64,000 nucleotides of DNA, from positions 310,001-374,000 of the forward strand of contig JALIZF010001882.1 of assembly GCA_029948255.1 (NCBI GenBank). The letters are read 5' to 3'. A program made the translations under genes and the position numbers. This stretch comes from Telmatactis stephensoni. Taxonomy: Eukaryota; Cnidaria; Anthozoa; Actiniaria; Isophelliidae. Under the pieces are notes generated by a model, which was not told the origin of the DNA, searched no databases, and saw only the letters and a list, made by a program, of their open reading frames with translations. Positions 50,680-60,944 of the stretch are shown in pieces (position 1 is the stretch's first letter; each line of letters opens with the position of its first letter).

Positions 50680-51208
50680 TGTTATGCCACGCCCAAAAGC
50701 ATTTTAATATCAACTCAATAATCTTTTAGCAAAAGTTAGCCTGATTTAAACATTTCATAAATCTAAGTTTGTAGTCCTGAACAGTTTAGTCGTTAATAAT
50801 TGTAGGACTGTTTTCAATGTCGACCGTGGACGTCGTTATAGTGAAAGTTAATTTAGTTCCTGTTTACGACACATTTGTAATTGAATTTTAAGGCTAACTA
50901 GATTTTAAGTAGGGAATTCCCCTTTTTCAGTAATTGCCATTCACAAGTTCAAGGCTAACTAAATATTAATTAGGGAGTTCCCCTTCTCAGCAATTGTCAA
51001 TCCTTATAGCTTAAACTCTATTCCTAAAAAGGAAAGTATTTCACTTTTAAACAAAGAGCATATCTAGGTAAATAAGCTGTAAGAGTTAATAGTTTTAAGA
51101 GAGATTAGAAGACACCAGAAGAGTAATAAAGCAAGTAGAGCAAGAAGAACGAACTTAATAAGAGAGCAAACTTAATAAAACTCGTAGATCAATATCGGTA
51201 CCGCAACA
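50680..51208 (+). repeat. 5' LTR
   Basis: 529 bp, TGTTATGCCACGCCC to GGTACCGCAACA; identical by eye to 58175-58703. Contains an internal tandem (GGCTAACTA...TAGGGA(A/G)TTCCCCTT at 50893 and 50951) and AATAAA-like sequences near its 3' part. Confidence 0.95.
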
Positions 51209-51211
51209 AAT

Positions 51212-51229
51212 TGGTGGAGAACCTAGTGC
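51212..51229 (+). other. Probable primer-binding site
   Basis: TGGTGGAGAACCTAGTGC starts three bases after the LTR, at the usual place; the TGG start would pair with a tRNA CCA end. The cognate tRNA was not identified. Confidence 0.55.
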
Positions 51230-51524
51230 GAGGTTTGTTGAGTTCTTTTATTGTGATTTTCGTGGTTGCTTGATTTTTTCACTTGTTCTCTGGATTTTCC
51301 ATTGCCACAAGATATTATTTACGTATTCTTATTGTTGTTTAATCATAGTTGTATGTTATTCTTAACTTAATTTTATTGTTCATATTTTATCTTATCTTTT
51401 AACACCGTAGTTAATTGCTATTTAACTCGCCGTTAGTGTTAACTTGTGGTTTCTGCGCTTTTGTTTTGGTCGTCTCCGCGGCGCCACAGGCAAGCTCTGA
51501 AAGCATAGCGTTTTAGCATTTTAA

Positions 51525-53003
51525 TTGTCTGCACCTTTTTATTATTTGCTAAGTTCGTTAACTTTTTTCAAACTGTGGACTCGAAGTAAAGCTCGAGCGG
51601 CGAAAGCCGTTTCAGCAGAAGAAGAGGTCTGTGAGTGTCCGGACGAGCCAAAAAGGCCTAGCCCTGTTAAGAAATTTTTACAATCTGCGCGACAGTTACT
51701 TCGTATCTCACCCGACGCCAAAAGTACTCCAGTGCAAAAATCTTATTCGTTTTCACATCTTAGCCGAGTTGCTGAAGACAACGACGCAAGTCCAACGCAG
51801 GACCCAACAGTTTCGCGCGTACCGCTTACAACGTTAGAAACTAGCGCAGAAAATATCGCTTTTGCAGCAAGCAATTTACAAACAGCAGTTAAACGTCCTC
51901 CTCAGCCTCAGCCTTCTCAAACTCCTTTCTTTGATAATTTTACAACTGTGCCTGAAGAATTGCCTCCTCCGCCTGAAGAGTGGTTAGAAATATATGAACC
52001 GCTTGAAGAGGACATTGGTCATGAGCACGTAACGATAAATCCTTTTTATGACGACGTTGTTATTCAACAAAACGAAGAGAATTTACCAGATTTTAGTGGC
52101 TCAACGTATATACTCCGCAGGCAACACCCACAATTTAGCGCTGAAACTGAAACTTCTGGACATCAACAACAATTAGAATCAGATGGTTCAAATTTCCCTT
52201 TAGATTCAATGCGCATGATGGAAGAATCTTTAGAAAGACAATTGGAAAACTTAAGGCTTGAACATGAAGATCATGAACGAAGAATGGCCGCCTTGCATAC
52301 CGCTTGCCAAGAGTCATTAGGATTTAGGGGAGTCTTTAGCTTTCCTATGTTTAAAGGGGAGGAGAATGAAGATATTCACAGTTTTATTAACAATTACACT
52401 CGCGCTGCCGAAATGTGTGGATGGACAAAAGAAAAGCAGGTTAAAGCGCTTCCATTGTATCTTAAAGGAGCTGCCAGTATTTGGTTCACTTCTCTGCCCG
52501 ACTCTGTCAGCTTGAACTATGATCAACTTGTAGGCGCTCTAGAAAAACAGTTTGCCTCAACAGCTTCTAACTGGCGCTTAAGACAAATTTTAAATGAGAG
52601 AAAGCAAAAAGAGGGAGAACTGCTAAGTAGTTACGCTACTGATATTCGTAAGCAATGCAGTAGGCTTAACTTGCCACCTTCAGAATGGCTTCATCATTTT
52701 GTCAAAGGCCTGCGCAGAGACATAAAAGAGTATGTTGCATTGCGAGAACCAGCTACATTCGAGGCAGCAGAAAATTTTGCGAAATTAAAAGAAGTTATGT
52801 CAGCAGATTGTAGCAGTGCACCAGTTGATACGAAAAAACTATCGCAAGAAATCATCCAACAACTGAAGGAATCTGGGTTGGCCTCAGCTAGCCTTGGCCA
52901 GATGCCAAAATCAACAGTTGCAGCAATCTCTAAGCCAAGTGAAAAGTGCGATCAATGCTGGCGCGCAATTCGGGAATATGCCTTTTTCAAGCTCAATACC
53001 TAG
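51525..53003 (+). CDS. gag: Gag, first reading frame (capsid)
   Basis: A 492-codon frame without an ATG before residue 230; the track begins at TTG 51525, so the real start is uncertain. It contains a Pro-rich stretch (PEELPPPPEEW), a coiled-coil-like segment (MMEESLERQLENLRLEHEDH) and a clear retrotransposon gag capsid domain (about 268-415: FKGEENEDIHSFINNYTRAA, LPLYLKGAASIWF, LEKQFAS, RQILNERKQKEGE, HHFVKGLRRDIKEYV). The capsid protein assembles the virus-like particle. The C-terminus from about residue 457 is probably out of frame: homologous gag-like sequence (QNQQLQQSLSQVKSA) continues in the next frame from 52894, so a +1 shift or a one-base insertion lies near 52890-52990. Confidence 0.85.
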   Translation: MSAPFYYLLSSLTFFKLWTRSKARAAKAVSAEEEVCECPDEPKRPSPVKKFLQSARQLLRISPDAKSTPVQKSYSFSHLSRVAEDNDASPTQDPTVSRVPLTTLETSAENIAFAASNLQTAVKRPPQPQPSQTPFFDNFTTVPEELPPPPEEWLEIYEPLEEDIGHEHVTINPFYDDVVIQQNEENLPDFSGSTYILRRQHPQFSAETETSGHQQQLESDGSNFPLDSMRMMEESLERQLENLRLEHEDHERRMAALHTACQESLGFRGVFSFPMFKGEENEDIHSFINNYTRAAEMCGWTKEKQVKALPLYLKGAASIWFTSLPDSVSLNYDQLVGALEKQFASTASNWRLRQILNERKQKEGELLSSYATDIRKQCSRLNLPPSEWLHHFVKGLRRDIKEYVALREPATFEAAENFAKLKEVMSADCSSAPVDTKKLSQEIIQQLKESGLASASLGQMPKSTVAAISKPSEKCDQCWRAIREYAFFKLNT

Positions 53004-53478
53004 TAACTTAGACCCTACAATAAATGGCCTAAATTTTCCTAGCCTACCGCAGCAGAATTTGCAATATGCAGTACCACAAAGTGGCCAGCAATATGATTCA
53101 ATGCCGTCAACAGCGACTCCTGATATTAGGCAAATAATAAGAGAGGAAATTCAACAACAGTTTAGAAGTCAAGGCCAAAGTCAAAATGCAAATAGAGTTG
53201 GACAGAATCGTAGTTATTCAGGTAGTTTCGCAAGAGGTAGAAGAACAACATCCGGTGTCATTATTTGTGGCTATTGTGGTAAACGAGGTCATGCTATTTA
53301 TAATTGTAGATCTTATTTTGCTCAAAATACCCAGCGTCAGGATCAAAGCCAAAGAAATTTCAACCGCAATCGAAATCAAAACCAAAGTACCAACAATCAA
53401 CGACAGCAGAACCCTGCAAATGTCCCTAATCAAGAATTTCCAGTGCGTAGTACACAACATAAGCCCCAGGAAAACTAG
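52894..53478 (+). CDS. gag: Gag, second reading frame (nucleocapsid)
   Basis: A frame +1 to the preceding one, overlapping it by 110 bp and without an ATG at its start (TTG). It is rich in Gln/Asn and contains a CCHC zinc knuckle, CGYCGKRGHAIYNC, which in Gag binds the genomic RNA. It ends at TAG 53476-53478, directly after GGAAAAC, a possible -1 slip sequence leading into pol, whose frame is open across this point. Whether the join to the capsid frame is programmed frameshifting or mutation is unknown. Confidence 0.8.
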   Translation: MARCQNQQLQQSLSQVKSAINAGAQFGNMPFSSSIPSNLDPTINGLNFPSLPQQNLQYAVPQSGQQYDSMPSTATPDIRQIIREEIQQQFRSQGQSQNANRVGQNRSYSGSFARGRRTTSGVIICGYCGKRGHAIYNCRSYFAQNTQRQDQSQRNFNRNRNQNQSTNNQRQQNPANVPNQEFPVRSTQHKPQEN

Positions 53479-53519
53479 AGGGGGCCCTCATCATAGAGTT
53501 ATCTTCTAGTAATCATAGG

Positions 53520-56078
53520 ATGGGGGCCCGTGACAATTCTATGCCTAAACGAAATCAAGAAATAAAAACGCAAACGTTTCGGCGAAAGAGTAACGCCATC
53601 AAAGAAGCCAGCCTTGTACAGAATGACAAAAACGAAGAAACAAAAGATGAAGTTTGCGCAAATTCTCTTAGAGATCAGTTGTATCTTAAGTCTTTTGAAG
53701 CACAAAATTTGTTACAAAAACAGCGCGCACAAATACAGCAAATTTCACAAGAAAGTGCCAAAGGCGAGCCTTTAGTTAGAACTACTGTACAACAAGATTC
53801 TGCAATGACGTCTACGCAGTGTCAAGTTCAAGGTAGTCGTAAGGTTCAGCCAACAATTAACAAAGAAAATCAGCAAACTGAAATTAAACAGGAAAAGGGC
53901 CAAACCGCCCCAACAAGGGTCAATCGTATCAGTGTAATTAAACTGAGTGGAAACCCAATTAATTCAACGTTAAAAGGAAAAATTGGCGATGTGGATGTTA
54001 CCTTACTGGTCGATACTGGAGCGACAATGACATGTTTGAGCGACAAGACTTGGCAGAAGCTCAAACATAATCATCAGTTATTATCATGTAATCGTTCAAC
54101 GGCAGTAGAAAGTGTCGACGGAAAACCTCTAAATGTGTTAGGTGAAACTAGTGTAACTTTACAAGTACAAGATAATGTTTTTAGTCTACGAGCAGTAGTA
54201 ATTAGGAATTTGAGTTACGACTTTATTTTAGGAAGAGATTTACTTAATCAGTTTATTTGTGTCTTTGATCTTTTTGAAGGGATATTTACTTTAGTTCCTA
54301 AGTCGACAGATTCTCAGGAAACTCTAAACAACGAACCTAATTTTCCTTTTCCGGAAATCGATGATATACCAGCAGTTATGAATAACACAGAAAACGAAGA
54401 GAAGTCCTACGCAGTACATGCTCCATTTACTTTTATTTTGCCTCCACAATCAGAGACTATCATAGCAGGAAAGCTTGATGAAGTATTGCAACAAGACACC
54501 ACTGGTTTGATAAGTGCTAGAGCAGAATTGCCAGAAAAGTACTCTATCATTGGTGCAGCAGAGCTTGTTAAGTTATCAAGTGAGAATACAGTCCCGATAC
54601 GATTAATGAATCCAACTGCTAAACCAGTTAGAATTTATAGAAGAACGAAGTTGGCGACATTCAGTTCTGTTGACCCGAACATTGAAACCTTTGAATTAGA
54701 TGGCAAAAGGAATGCTCACGCAACGCAGGTAAACATACAAGAACAAATGGAACGTGACTACTCTTCACTTCCGGACATTTCCAAGTCTGCTTTTTCCGGT
54801 CCAGACAAAGCGAATTTACGTGATTTATTATATGACTATCGTGATATTTTTGCTAATAAACTGCAGGATTTAGGCCGAACAACGTTGGTGCAGCACACAA
54901 TTCTAACCGGTGATCAAGTTCCAATTAAACAAAGACCTTATCGAACTTCACCAGAAAACAGAAAAGAAATAGACAGACAAGTTAAGGAGATGTGTGATTT
55001 GAATATTGCCCAGCCTTCAACAAGCAGTTGGTCTAGTCCTGTGGTTCTAGTCAAAAAGAAAAATGGAGAAATGCGTTTTTGTGTAGATTATAGAAAAGTA
55101 AATGCAGTAACAAGAAAAGATTCATTTCCCTTGCCTTTGATATCTGAAGTTTTAGATAGTTTGTATGGAACCCAGTACTTTACAACCTTAGACTTAAAGT
55201 CCGGTTATTGGCAGATACCATTAGACCCAGCTACTAGAGATAAGTCAGCATTTGTTACTCATAATGGTTTATATGAATTTCAAGTCTTGCCGTTTGGTTT
55301 AACAAACTCACCAGCATCGTTCCAGCGTTTAATGGGTCACATTTTGCGAGGCTTAGAGTACAAGAGCGCACTTATCTACATTGATGACATAATCATATTT
55401 TCAAAGTCTGCTAATGACCATTTGAAGCACCTTGAAGAAGTATTCTCAAGATTGCGTGACGCCAATCTCAAGTTAAACCCAAAGAAATGCGAATTTGCCA
55501 AACAAGAGCTTGAATATTTAGGTCACCTAGTAACACCTAGTGGCATTAAACCGTGTCTAAGTAAAATCAAAGCAGTACAGGAATTTCCAGTTCCGAAAAA
55601 CTATAAACAGTTAAAAAGTTTCCTTGGATTGGCAAACTATTATAGAAGATTTATTAAGAATTTTGCACATATAGCCCATCCTCTAAATCACCTTACAAAG
55701 AAATCTGTAAAGTTTGAATGGAGTCCTGAATGCCAAGAAGCTTTTCATACCTTAAAATCAGCTTTAACAACTGCGCCCATACTAGTGTATCCAGATTTTA
55801 CCAGAGAATTTCACCTGTTTGTTGATGCAAGTTCAACGGGTATAGGAATGGCTTTAGCACAAATAACAGATGATGGTTTAGAAAGAGCTATTGCTTACAA
55901 TGGTCGTAATTTTAATCAGGCAGAGCAGAATTATTCAACTACAGAAAGAGAATGTTTAGCTTTAATCGAGGGAATAAGAAAATTCCAGTCCGTCGCTGAA
56001 GAAATGGAGCGGATAAGGAACTACTACATAGCTCACCCAAGGCCTATTCCTGAAGGCGTCATCTTTCGTCCAGGCTAA
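53520..56078 (+). CDS. pol: Pol: protease, reverse transcriptase, truncated RNase H
   Basis: 852 codons from ATG 53520; the frame is also open upstream past the gag stop, so it may be made by -1 frameshifting. Protease: LLVDTGATMTCLSD (Asp165). Reverse transcriptase: VLVKKKNGEMRFCVDYRKVN, FTTLDLKSGYWQIPL, LPFGLTNSPASFQ and YIDD (620-623). RNase H begins LFVDASSTGIG (Asp769) and reaches TTERECLALIEGIRKFQ. After this the sequence changes abruptly to SVAEEMERIRNYYIAHPRPI and stops. The rest of RNase H and the whole integrase (HHCC, DDE) are missing, consistent with an internal deletion at about 55990. Without integrase the element cannot insert on its own. Confidence 0.93.
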   Translation: MGARDNSMPKRNQEIKTQTFRRKSNAIKEASLVQNDKNEETKDEVCANSLRDQLYLKSFEAQNLLQKQRAQIQQISQESAKGEPLVRTTVQQDSAMTSTQCQVQGSRKVQPTINKENQQTEIKQEKGQTAPTRVNRISVIKLSGNPINSTLKGKIGDVDVTLLVDTGATMTCLSDKTWQKLKHNHQLLSCNRSTAVESVDGKPLNVLGETSVTLQVQDNVFSLRAVVIRNLSYDFILGRDLLNQFICVFDLFEGIFTLVPKSTDSQETLNNEPNFPFPEIDDIPAVMNNTENEEKSYAVHAPFTFILPPQSETIIAGKLDEVLQQDTTGLISARAELPEKYSIIGAAELVKLSSENTVPIRLMNPTAKPVRIYRRTKLATFSSVDPNIETFELDGKRNAHATQVNIQEQMERDYSSLPDISKSAFSGPDKANLRDLLYDYRDIFANKLQDLGRTTLVQHTILTGDQVPIKQRPYRTSPENRKEIDRQVKEMCDLNIAQPSTSSWSSPVVLVKKKNGEMRFCVDYRKVNAVTRKDSFPLPLISEVLDSLYGTQYFTTLDLKSGYWQIPLDPATRDKSAFVTHNGLYEFQVLPFGLTNSPASFQRLMGHILRGLEYKSALIYIDDIIIFSKSANDHLKHLEEVFSRLRDANLKLNPKKCEFAKQELEYLGHLVTPSGIKPCLSKIKAVQEFPVPKNYKQLKSFLGLANYYRRFIKNFAHIAHPLNHLTKKSVKFEWSPECQEAFHTLKSALTTAPILVYPDFTREFHLFVDASSTGIGMALAQITDDGLERAIAYNGRNFNQAEQNYSTTERECLALIEGIRKFQSVAEEMERIRNYYIAHPRPIPEGVIFRPG

Positions 56079-56293
56079 CAATGTTATAAATGCGTAATTA
56101 AGGAGTTAAGTTGTAATAGTAGTTAAAGCATTCATGTCACAGTTAATATAAATAAATTGTGTAATACGTAATGCAAATAAATTGTACGTATATCAGTTTA
56201 TACAAATAAAGTATTAGTGTTAATAAAATTATATTCTTGAAATCATTTCGTATTATAAATGAAAGTTTACCTGATTTCTTATAGGTCCATTAC

Positions 56294-57876
56294 ATGTGCA
56301 GTTTCAACATGTGGTACTTGTTCGTCTTACTTTTTAGCGAAGTCGTTTATAAACAGCTTGTTGCCACTCAGCAATATGGGTCACTTAATGAAAAAATTAC
56401 ATTCTACCCTTCATCATTGGTGATAAGTCACAGTGCTAAACCGTTGACCTTCTACGATGACACAAAGTTGATTCACGTATCAGTGGAGTTGCCAACTCTT
56501 TCAGGAGGAGACCCAATCATCTTTTCAAATTACTCTTGTTCGAGATTGAAAATCGATTTCTACAACCGTTTACTCAATTCACTGTTGCAAGTCCAAGAAA
56601 CGGCACAGCGACTTTTGTCCTTGCCTGGCTTCTCGACGCTGATTGAGTGCGATACTTACCTAAGAAGATATTTTTACTACCAAACTGGAATACCATCAAG
56701 AATGAGTTGTCCTAGAGGATATAGAAATAGCTTACAAAAATGTAAGTTCTGGGCACTTAATAAGTGTCGTAGTTTGACTACTGACGAACGTATGTGGCTA
56801 AAAGGTAAGAGAAGAAAGCCAAGATCAAGTTGGTTTTGCCATGCTGGTGCCATGGGAATTTTTAGAGCCCTTTACAAAGCCACTGGTCATACATGTCAGA
56901 CAAACCACGTGAAAAATTTAAAGTCAACACTCAGAAGTATTACCAGGGCTATGGATACCTCTAGACATTTGATTCATGTAGTAAATGGTAAAGTTGTCCA
57001 TCTCTTCAAGATTACAGATAACATGAACACTAAGCTTAATGGACTGATTTTGCTGTGAAAGGAATAGACAAAACATTCAAAGAATGGAAGATAGTTAATT
57101 AAGCGTTAATTACTTGTCCCTATACTAAGCACATAATATCAACTAATGCTCTTGATAAATGTTTTGTTAGCAGTAATTCTGTTCTTTGTCCAACTAATAT
57201 TCTACACATAATTAATGATATCGAGTGGTTGGGATTTCCTTGGAGTTCAGGTGTGAGGTTAAGTTATCCACGTTATCACGTGTCATCAAAGACTTGCGAA
57301 GACCTCCACCCATGGATAAACCTTGGTGGACGATACTACCTCTCAACAACAGCGGGATTGTTGTCAACAAATGTTGGAACTTTAACGGTTTCACCGTTAA
57401 CAATCTACCATTTTCCATGTAATGTAACTTTTAAAGGAATGAGATCTGGATTGTCTAAATGCCCAAAGCGAATGGAGATAGCGTTACCAATTTTTAAGGA
57501 ACAATCAATGCAATACATACCTTGGAACATCCAAGACAACATCAACCTACAGTTACACTATGATTCCTTAAACATACCTAAAGCTACAAAGATAGATGAT
57601 AACATTACACGCCAGTTAAATAAACTGTATGACTTGTACGACCAGAAGCTTAATATTGATATTGACACTGCCAATAAAAACATTGATGCCATCAAAGAAG
57701 ATAACATAACCACCTTGGATGAAATAATCCTTTACACCATTGCCATTTTTACAGGCTTGAACACCATAATCGTTATAATATTGGTAATCGTGCATTGTAA
57801 AACACCACAACCTAAGACTTGTAGGCACTGCCACAAACCAAGAAAAGTTGAAGTACGTGATAGTCCACCAACATAA
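56294..57876 (+). pseudogene. Env-like glycoprotein region, broken
   Basis: Two frames follow pol. The first (56294-57058) starts MCSFNMWYLFVLLFSEVVYK, with a hydrophobic signal-peptide-like start, and has a basic KGKRRKPR that resembles a furin site. Its ATG follows CTTATAG, a possible splice acceptor for a subgenomic mRNA. The second (open from about 57103, to 57876) has NVT and NIT-type glycosylation sites, a heptad-like region, one membrane span (IAIFTGLNTIIVIILVIV) and a short Cys/Lys tail. A frame change near 57035 and a TAA at 57100-57102 separate them, so no full-length product is expected. Position after pol and topology (signal, cleavage site, C-terminal anchor) make an envelope-like origin likely; I do not recognise the subfamily. 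Confidence 0.65.
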
Positions 57877-57985
57877 AGAAACAAGCGTTTCATACTTAAG
57901 TAAGGTTCCCTTACAGCTAAATAAAAGAAGAACACAAGCAAAGAAGAAGACAAAGCAAGAACAACAACAGCAACAAAAACAAATC

Positions 57986-58010
57986 AAAAAAAAAAAAAAA
58001 AAAAAAAAAA
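57986..58010 (+). repeat. Poly-A run inside the LTR element
   Basis: 25 A residues between the env-like region and the purine tract. Its length may vary between copies. Confidence 0.9.
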
Positions 58011-58162
58011 CATTTGATATTTGTGAACTTTATAAACATTTTAAAATTTGTTAACTTTGTGGACAAATTGCAGTAAGTAGAAAAACGAACTTTGTAGATA
58101 GCGTTATCGTTTTTGAATCCTACCTTATAGCTTAGAGGTGCATCAGGAGGTGCACCAAACTA

Positions 58163-58174
58163 AGAGGGGGGGCA
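58163..58174 (+). other. Polypurine tract
   Basis: AAGAGGGGGGGCA-type purine run ends directly at the TG of the right LTR; in LTR elements it primes plus-strand synthesis. Confidence 0.8.
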
Positions 58175-58703
58175 TGTTATGCCACGCCCAAAAGCATTTT
58201 AATATCAACTCAATAATCTTTTAGCAAAAGTTAGCCTGATTTAAACATTTCATAAATCTAAGTTTGTAGTCCTGAACAGTTTAGTCGTTAATAATTGTAG
58301 GACTGTTTTCAATGTCGACCGTGGACGTCGTTATAGTGAAAGTTAATTTAGTTCCTGTTTACGACACATTTGTAATTGAATTTTAAGGCTAACTAGATTT
58401 TAAGTAGGGAATTCCCCTTTTTCAGTAATTGCCATTCACAAGTTCAAGGCTAACTAAATATTAATTAGGGAGTTCCCCTTCTCAGCAATTGTCAATCCTT
58501 ATAGCTTAAACTCTATTCCTAAAAAGGAAAGTATTTCACTTTTAAACAAAGAGCATATCTAGGTAAATAAGCTGTAAGAGTTAATAGTTTTAAGAGAGAT
58601 TAGAAGACACCAGAAGAGTAATAAAGCAAGTAGAGCAAGAAGAACGAACTTAATAAGAGAGCAAACTTAATAAAACTCGTAGATCAATATCGGTACCGCA
58701 ACA
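58175..58703 (+). repeat. 3' LTR
   Basis: 529 bp, the same length as, and by eye the same sequence as, the 5' LTR. Confidence 0.95.
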
Positions 58704-59077
58704 CTCTGTAGAGCACTCGAAAAGCAAGAGAAATAAGCTTGCTTTTCTCTTGCTCTACATCTTCCATCAGAGTACAGACACTTGCGCGCGCGTTTTATAT
58801 AAACATAGTTTTATATATTTAATGTTTGTTACTTAGTTTTTCGGAGGGCCACAAGTTTATTAGTATTCTATGCTGTTATGTGCTACCCTCATTAAATATA
58901 GGCTTTTTTTATTTATTTATTTATTATTGATAACCTCAAAGGGCCAAACAAACATGCACATATATTTACAAACATTGGCCTGCTATTATTTTATAAAAAA
59001 TATTAGGCAGCACTCACTAAATGTCAATTAGGCTAGTTTAAATAAATTTTCAAAAGGCCTCCTATCGCCCGTGCGCC

Positions 59078-59213
59078 TTGAGTTTCCATTTTAAAATTGC
59101 GGTAATCGTAACTGCCAGTAACTTGATAGCAGATTACGTAGAAGTAATCCAAATCTAACGTTTACGTAATCTGCTGCATGCATGCTGGCAGTTACGATTA
59201 CCGGAAACTCAAC
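59078..59213. repeat. Fold-back element
   Basis: TTGAGTTTCC, GGTAATCGTAACTGCCAG and AGCAGATTACGTA on the left pair with their complements at 59160-59210 (TTACGTAATCTGCT, CTGGCAGTTACGATTACC, GGAAACTCAA). Confidence 0.7.
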
Positions 59214-59678
59214 GTATTATCAGTACCGTCTCAAATCTCAACACAGGAAACCCAAAGTACTTTTTTGATCAATTCTTAAAAGCCGGGCTCCCTCGAGTTC
59301 TTGATATTACTTATTATTATTTCTCATATTTGAGCAGAATTTTTCAAGCTAGAACATTATTTTTGGCTTAATAAATCCAAATGCAATTAAGAAAATTCTT
59401 TTCCGATATAAAGATCTAAGTATCCAATGCTAAAACATTAGACACTCAGCTGGGTGACCGCGCATGAAATGATCTCATTGAATCGAAATTCAACAGCAGC
59501 GGGATCAGAGATCGAGACTTCATGTCATGTTGTAAGTTGTACACCAAATAGTAACAAAAGCGTATCAAAGATTGCCCTATTGTTTGGTGTCCATCTTGAG
59601 GCGTTGTTTGAATTTCGTATACCGCCACTGAGGGAAAACTGCTATTGTTTGAATTCACTGGTGCGATTTTGAATAAAT
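59214..59678. other. No gene
   Basis: Overlapping short frames on both strands at 59446-59672 have no recognisable features. Confidence 0.4.
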
Positions 59679-59777
59679 TAATCGTTGACGAACATTACGG
59701 ATGAGAAACTTTCAGTTACCGGATTACCAGTTACCGGGTAACTGAAAGTTTCTCATCCGCAATGTTCGTCAACGATT
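59679..59777. repeat. Near-perfect 99-bp palindrome
   Basis: AATCGTTGACGAACATTACG and GATGAGAAACTTTCAGTTAC pair with GTAACTGAAAGTTTCTCATC and GCAATGTTCGTCAACGATT; centre CGGATTACCAGTTACCG. Confidence 0.85.
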
Positions 59778-60009
59778 TTAAAAATGCAGAAAGAGCAGAG
59801 AGATACTGAAACAAATCACTAGGCGAGATGCACAAAGGAAAAAATTACTTTTGAATATTCAAATCAAAACTGTGCTTCACTAAGTTTGCAGTTTTCCCGT
59901 ATACACGATTATCTCCAAGAGAATTTGTAGATTATCCGGGTTTGTTAGTTTTGAATATATGATGCATTGATAGAACAATTTCACATAGATGATCAACTTT
60001 TAGATGCAA

Positions 60010-60272
60010 ATGAGTCAACTAAAATGCAAATGACAAAATGGATGTTAATGGTGTAAACGCACGAAACCGCAGCATATGGCACGCAACAAGTTGACAAGGT
60101 GGCTCTAAAATGTAATTATAGTTACTGAGTTTACATTTATGACGCTTTTCAAATGAGTTTGAGTTTGTTTGTTTATATGATTCATCATGCACACCTAAGT
60201 AATCGAAGCTTGCGGTTTCGTGCGTTTACATCATCAACGTGCTATTTGGTCATTAGCATATATTTAACTCAT
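60010..60272. repeat. Fold-back element
   Basis: TGTAAACGCACGAAACCGCA (60052-60071) pairs with TGCGGTTTCGTGCGTTTACA (60209-60228); looser outer pairing includes AATGACAAAAT / TTTGGTCATT and ATGAGTCAAC / TTAACTCAT. Confidence 0.65.
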
Positions 60273-60294
60273 CATCAGACCTTTTTGCTTTATC

Positions 60295-60815
60295 ACTATT
60301 TTCCAACTTCGTGCATCTTGAAACAAAGAACTGCATCGTAGAATATGCGGAATGTGAACTTCTTTTGTTTGAAATAAAATTTCCCCTTGTCTTCCAATCG
60401 AGAAGACATTAATATGGCTCCGAGTTCTGTTGCTCGGAGCTTTTTTTTTTTAACAGCAAGTGATAACATGACGAGTATGCGCAAACCGCTGGACAGAAGT
60501 GCCTCAATTACGGTTTTTACCTGGCTAGGGCTACCTCTCTCAAAAAGAGAGTCGTATATAGTCTCCCCAAAGTTTTTCGGAGCATTACAGTCGAGTGCAG
60601 AAGTACGAACAGCTAGAAATTATCCTTTCAAAATCATTCATTTATTCAAGACAATAGAAGTTGGAGACATACGCAGATGTTATCACTTGCTGTTTATTTT
60701 TATGCGTTATTGATTGGAAGACAAAGGTAAGTTTTATTTCAAACAAAAGAAGTTCACATTCCACACACTCTACGATGCAGTTCTTTAATTTGTTTCAAGA
60801 TGCACGAAGTTGGCA
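60295..60815. repeat. Fold-back element, ~100-bp arms
   Basis: CCAACTTCGTGCATCTTGAA, GAACTGCATCGTAGA, GGAATGTGAACTTCTTTTGT and ATAAAATTTCCCCTTGTCTTCCA on the left pair with the complement at 60715-60815. The 320-bp core holds no clear gene. Confidence 0.75.
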
Positions 60816-60944
60816 AATAGTAAATTATTGAGTTTCTACTTTTACTCTTATATTTTCTTTTTAGATGTTTACATGTGCTACCTTAGGCTATGGTGATAAT
60901 TTTTGAAGAGTTTTCGACTTATACACTGAATTTCATGATCAATT

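Larger units (their letters stand above)
50680..58703 (+). mobile_element. Ty3/gypsy LTR retrotransposon with env-like region, integrase deleted
   Basis: Two 529-bp LTRs (TG...CA) enclose a tRNA-primer-site-like TGGTGGAGAACC, gag, protease-RT-RNase H, an env-like region, a purine tract and the right LTR. The pol order with PR first and the YIDD reverse transcriptase are Ty3/gypsy-like. RNase H is cut short and integrase is absent. No 5-bp target duplication is visible: GAAGA precedes the left LTR and CTCTG follows the right one. The LTRs look identical over their whole length, indicating a recent insertion or gene conversion. Confidence 0.92.
50531..58800. mobile_element. MITE copy split by the LTR retrotransposon
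   Basis: 50531-50679 holds the left half (GATATAACGCGCGCGCAGAT to ATATAAACCCGATGGAAGA). 58704-58800 holds the right half (TGTAGAGCACTCGAAAAGCA to GCGCGCGCGTTTTATAT). Compared with the copies at 43538 and 26143 the halves meet at GGAAGA^TGTAGAGC. Confidence 0.75.

Noticed and set aside
57986..58010. Poly-A as the tail of a LINE or processed pseudogene
   Set aside because: It lies inside the LTR element between env and the polypurine tract, with no target duplication around a separate insert.
50680..58703. The 529-bp direct repeats as a simple segmental duplication
   Set aside because: TG...CA ends, primer site, polypurine tract and gag-pol between them identify LTRs.
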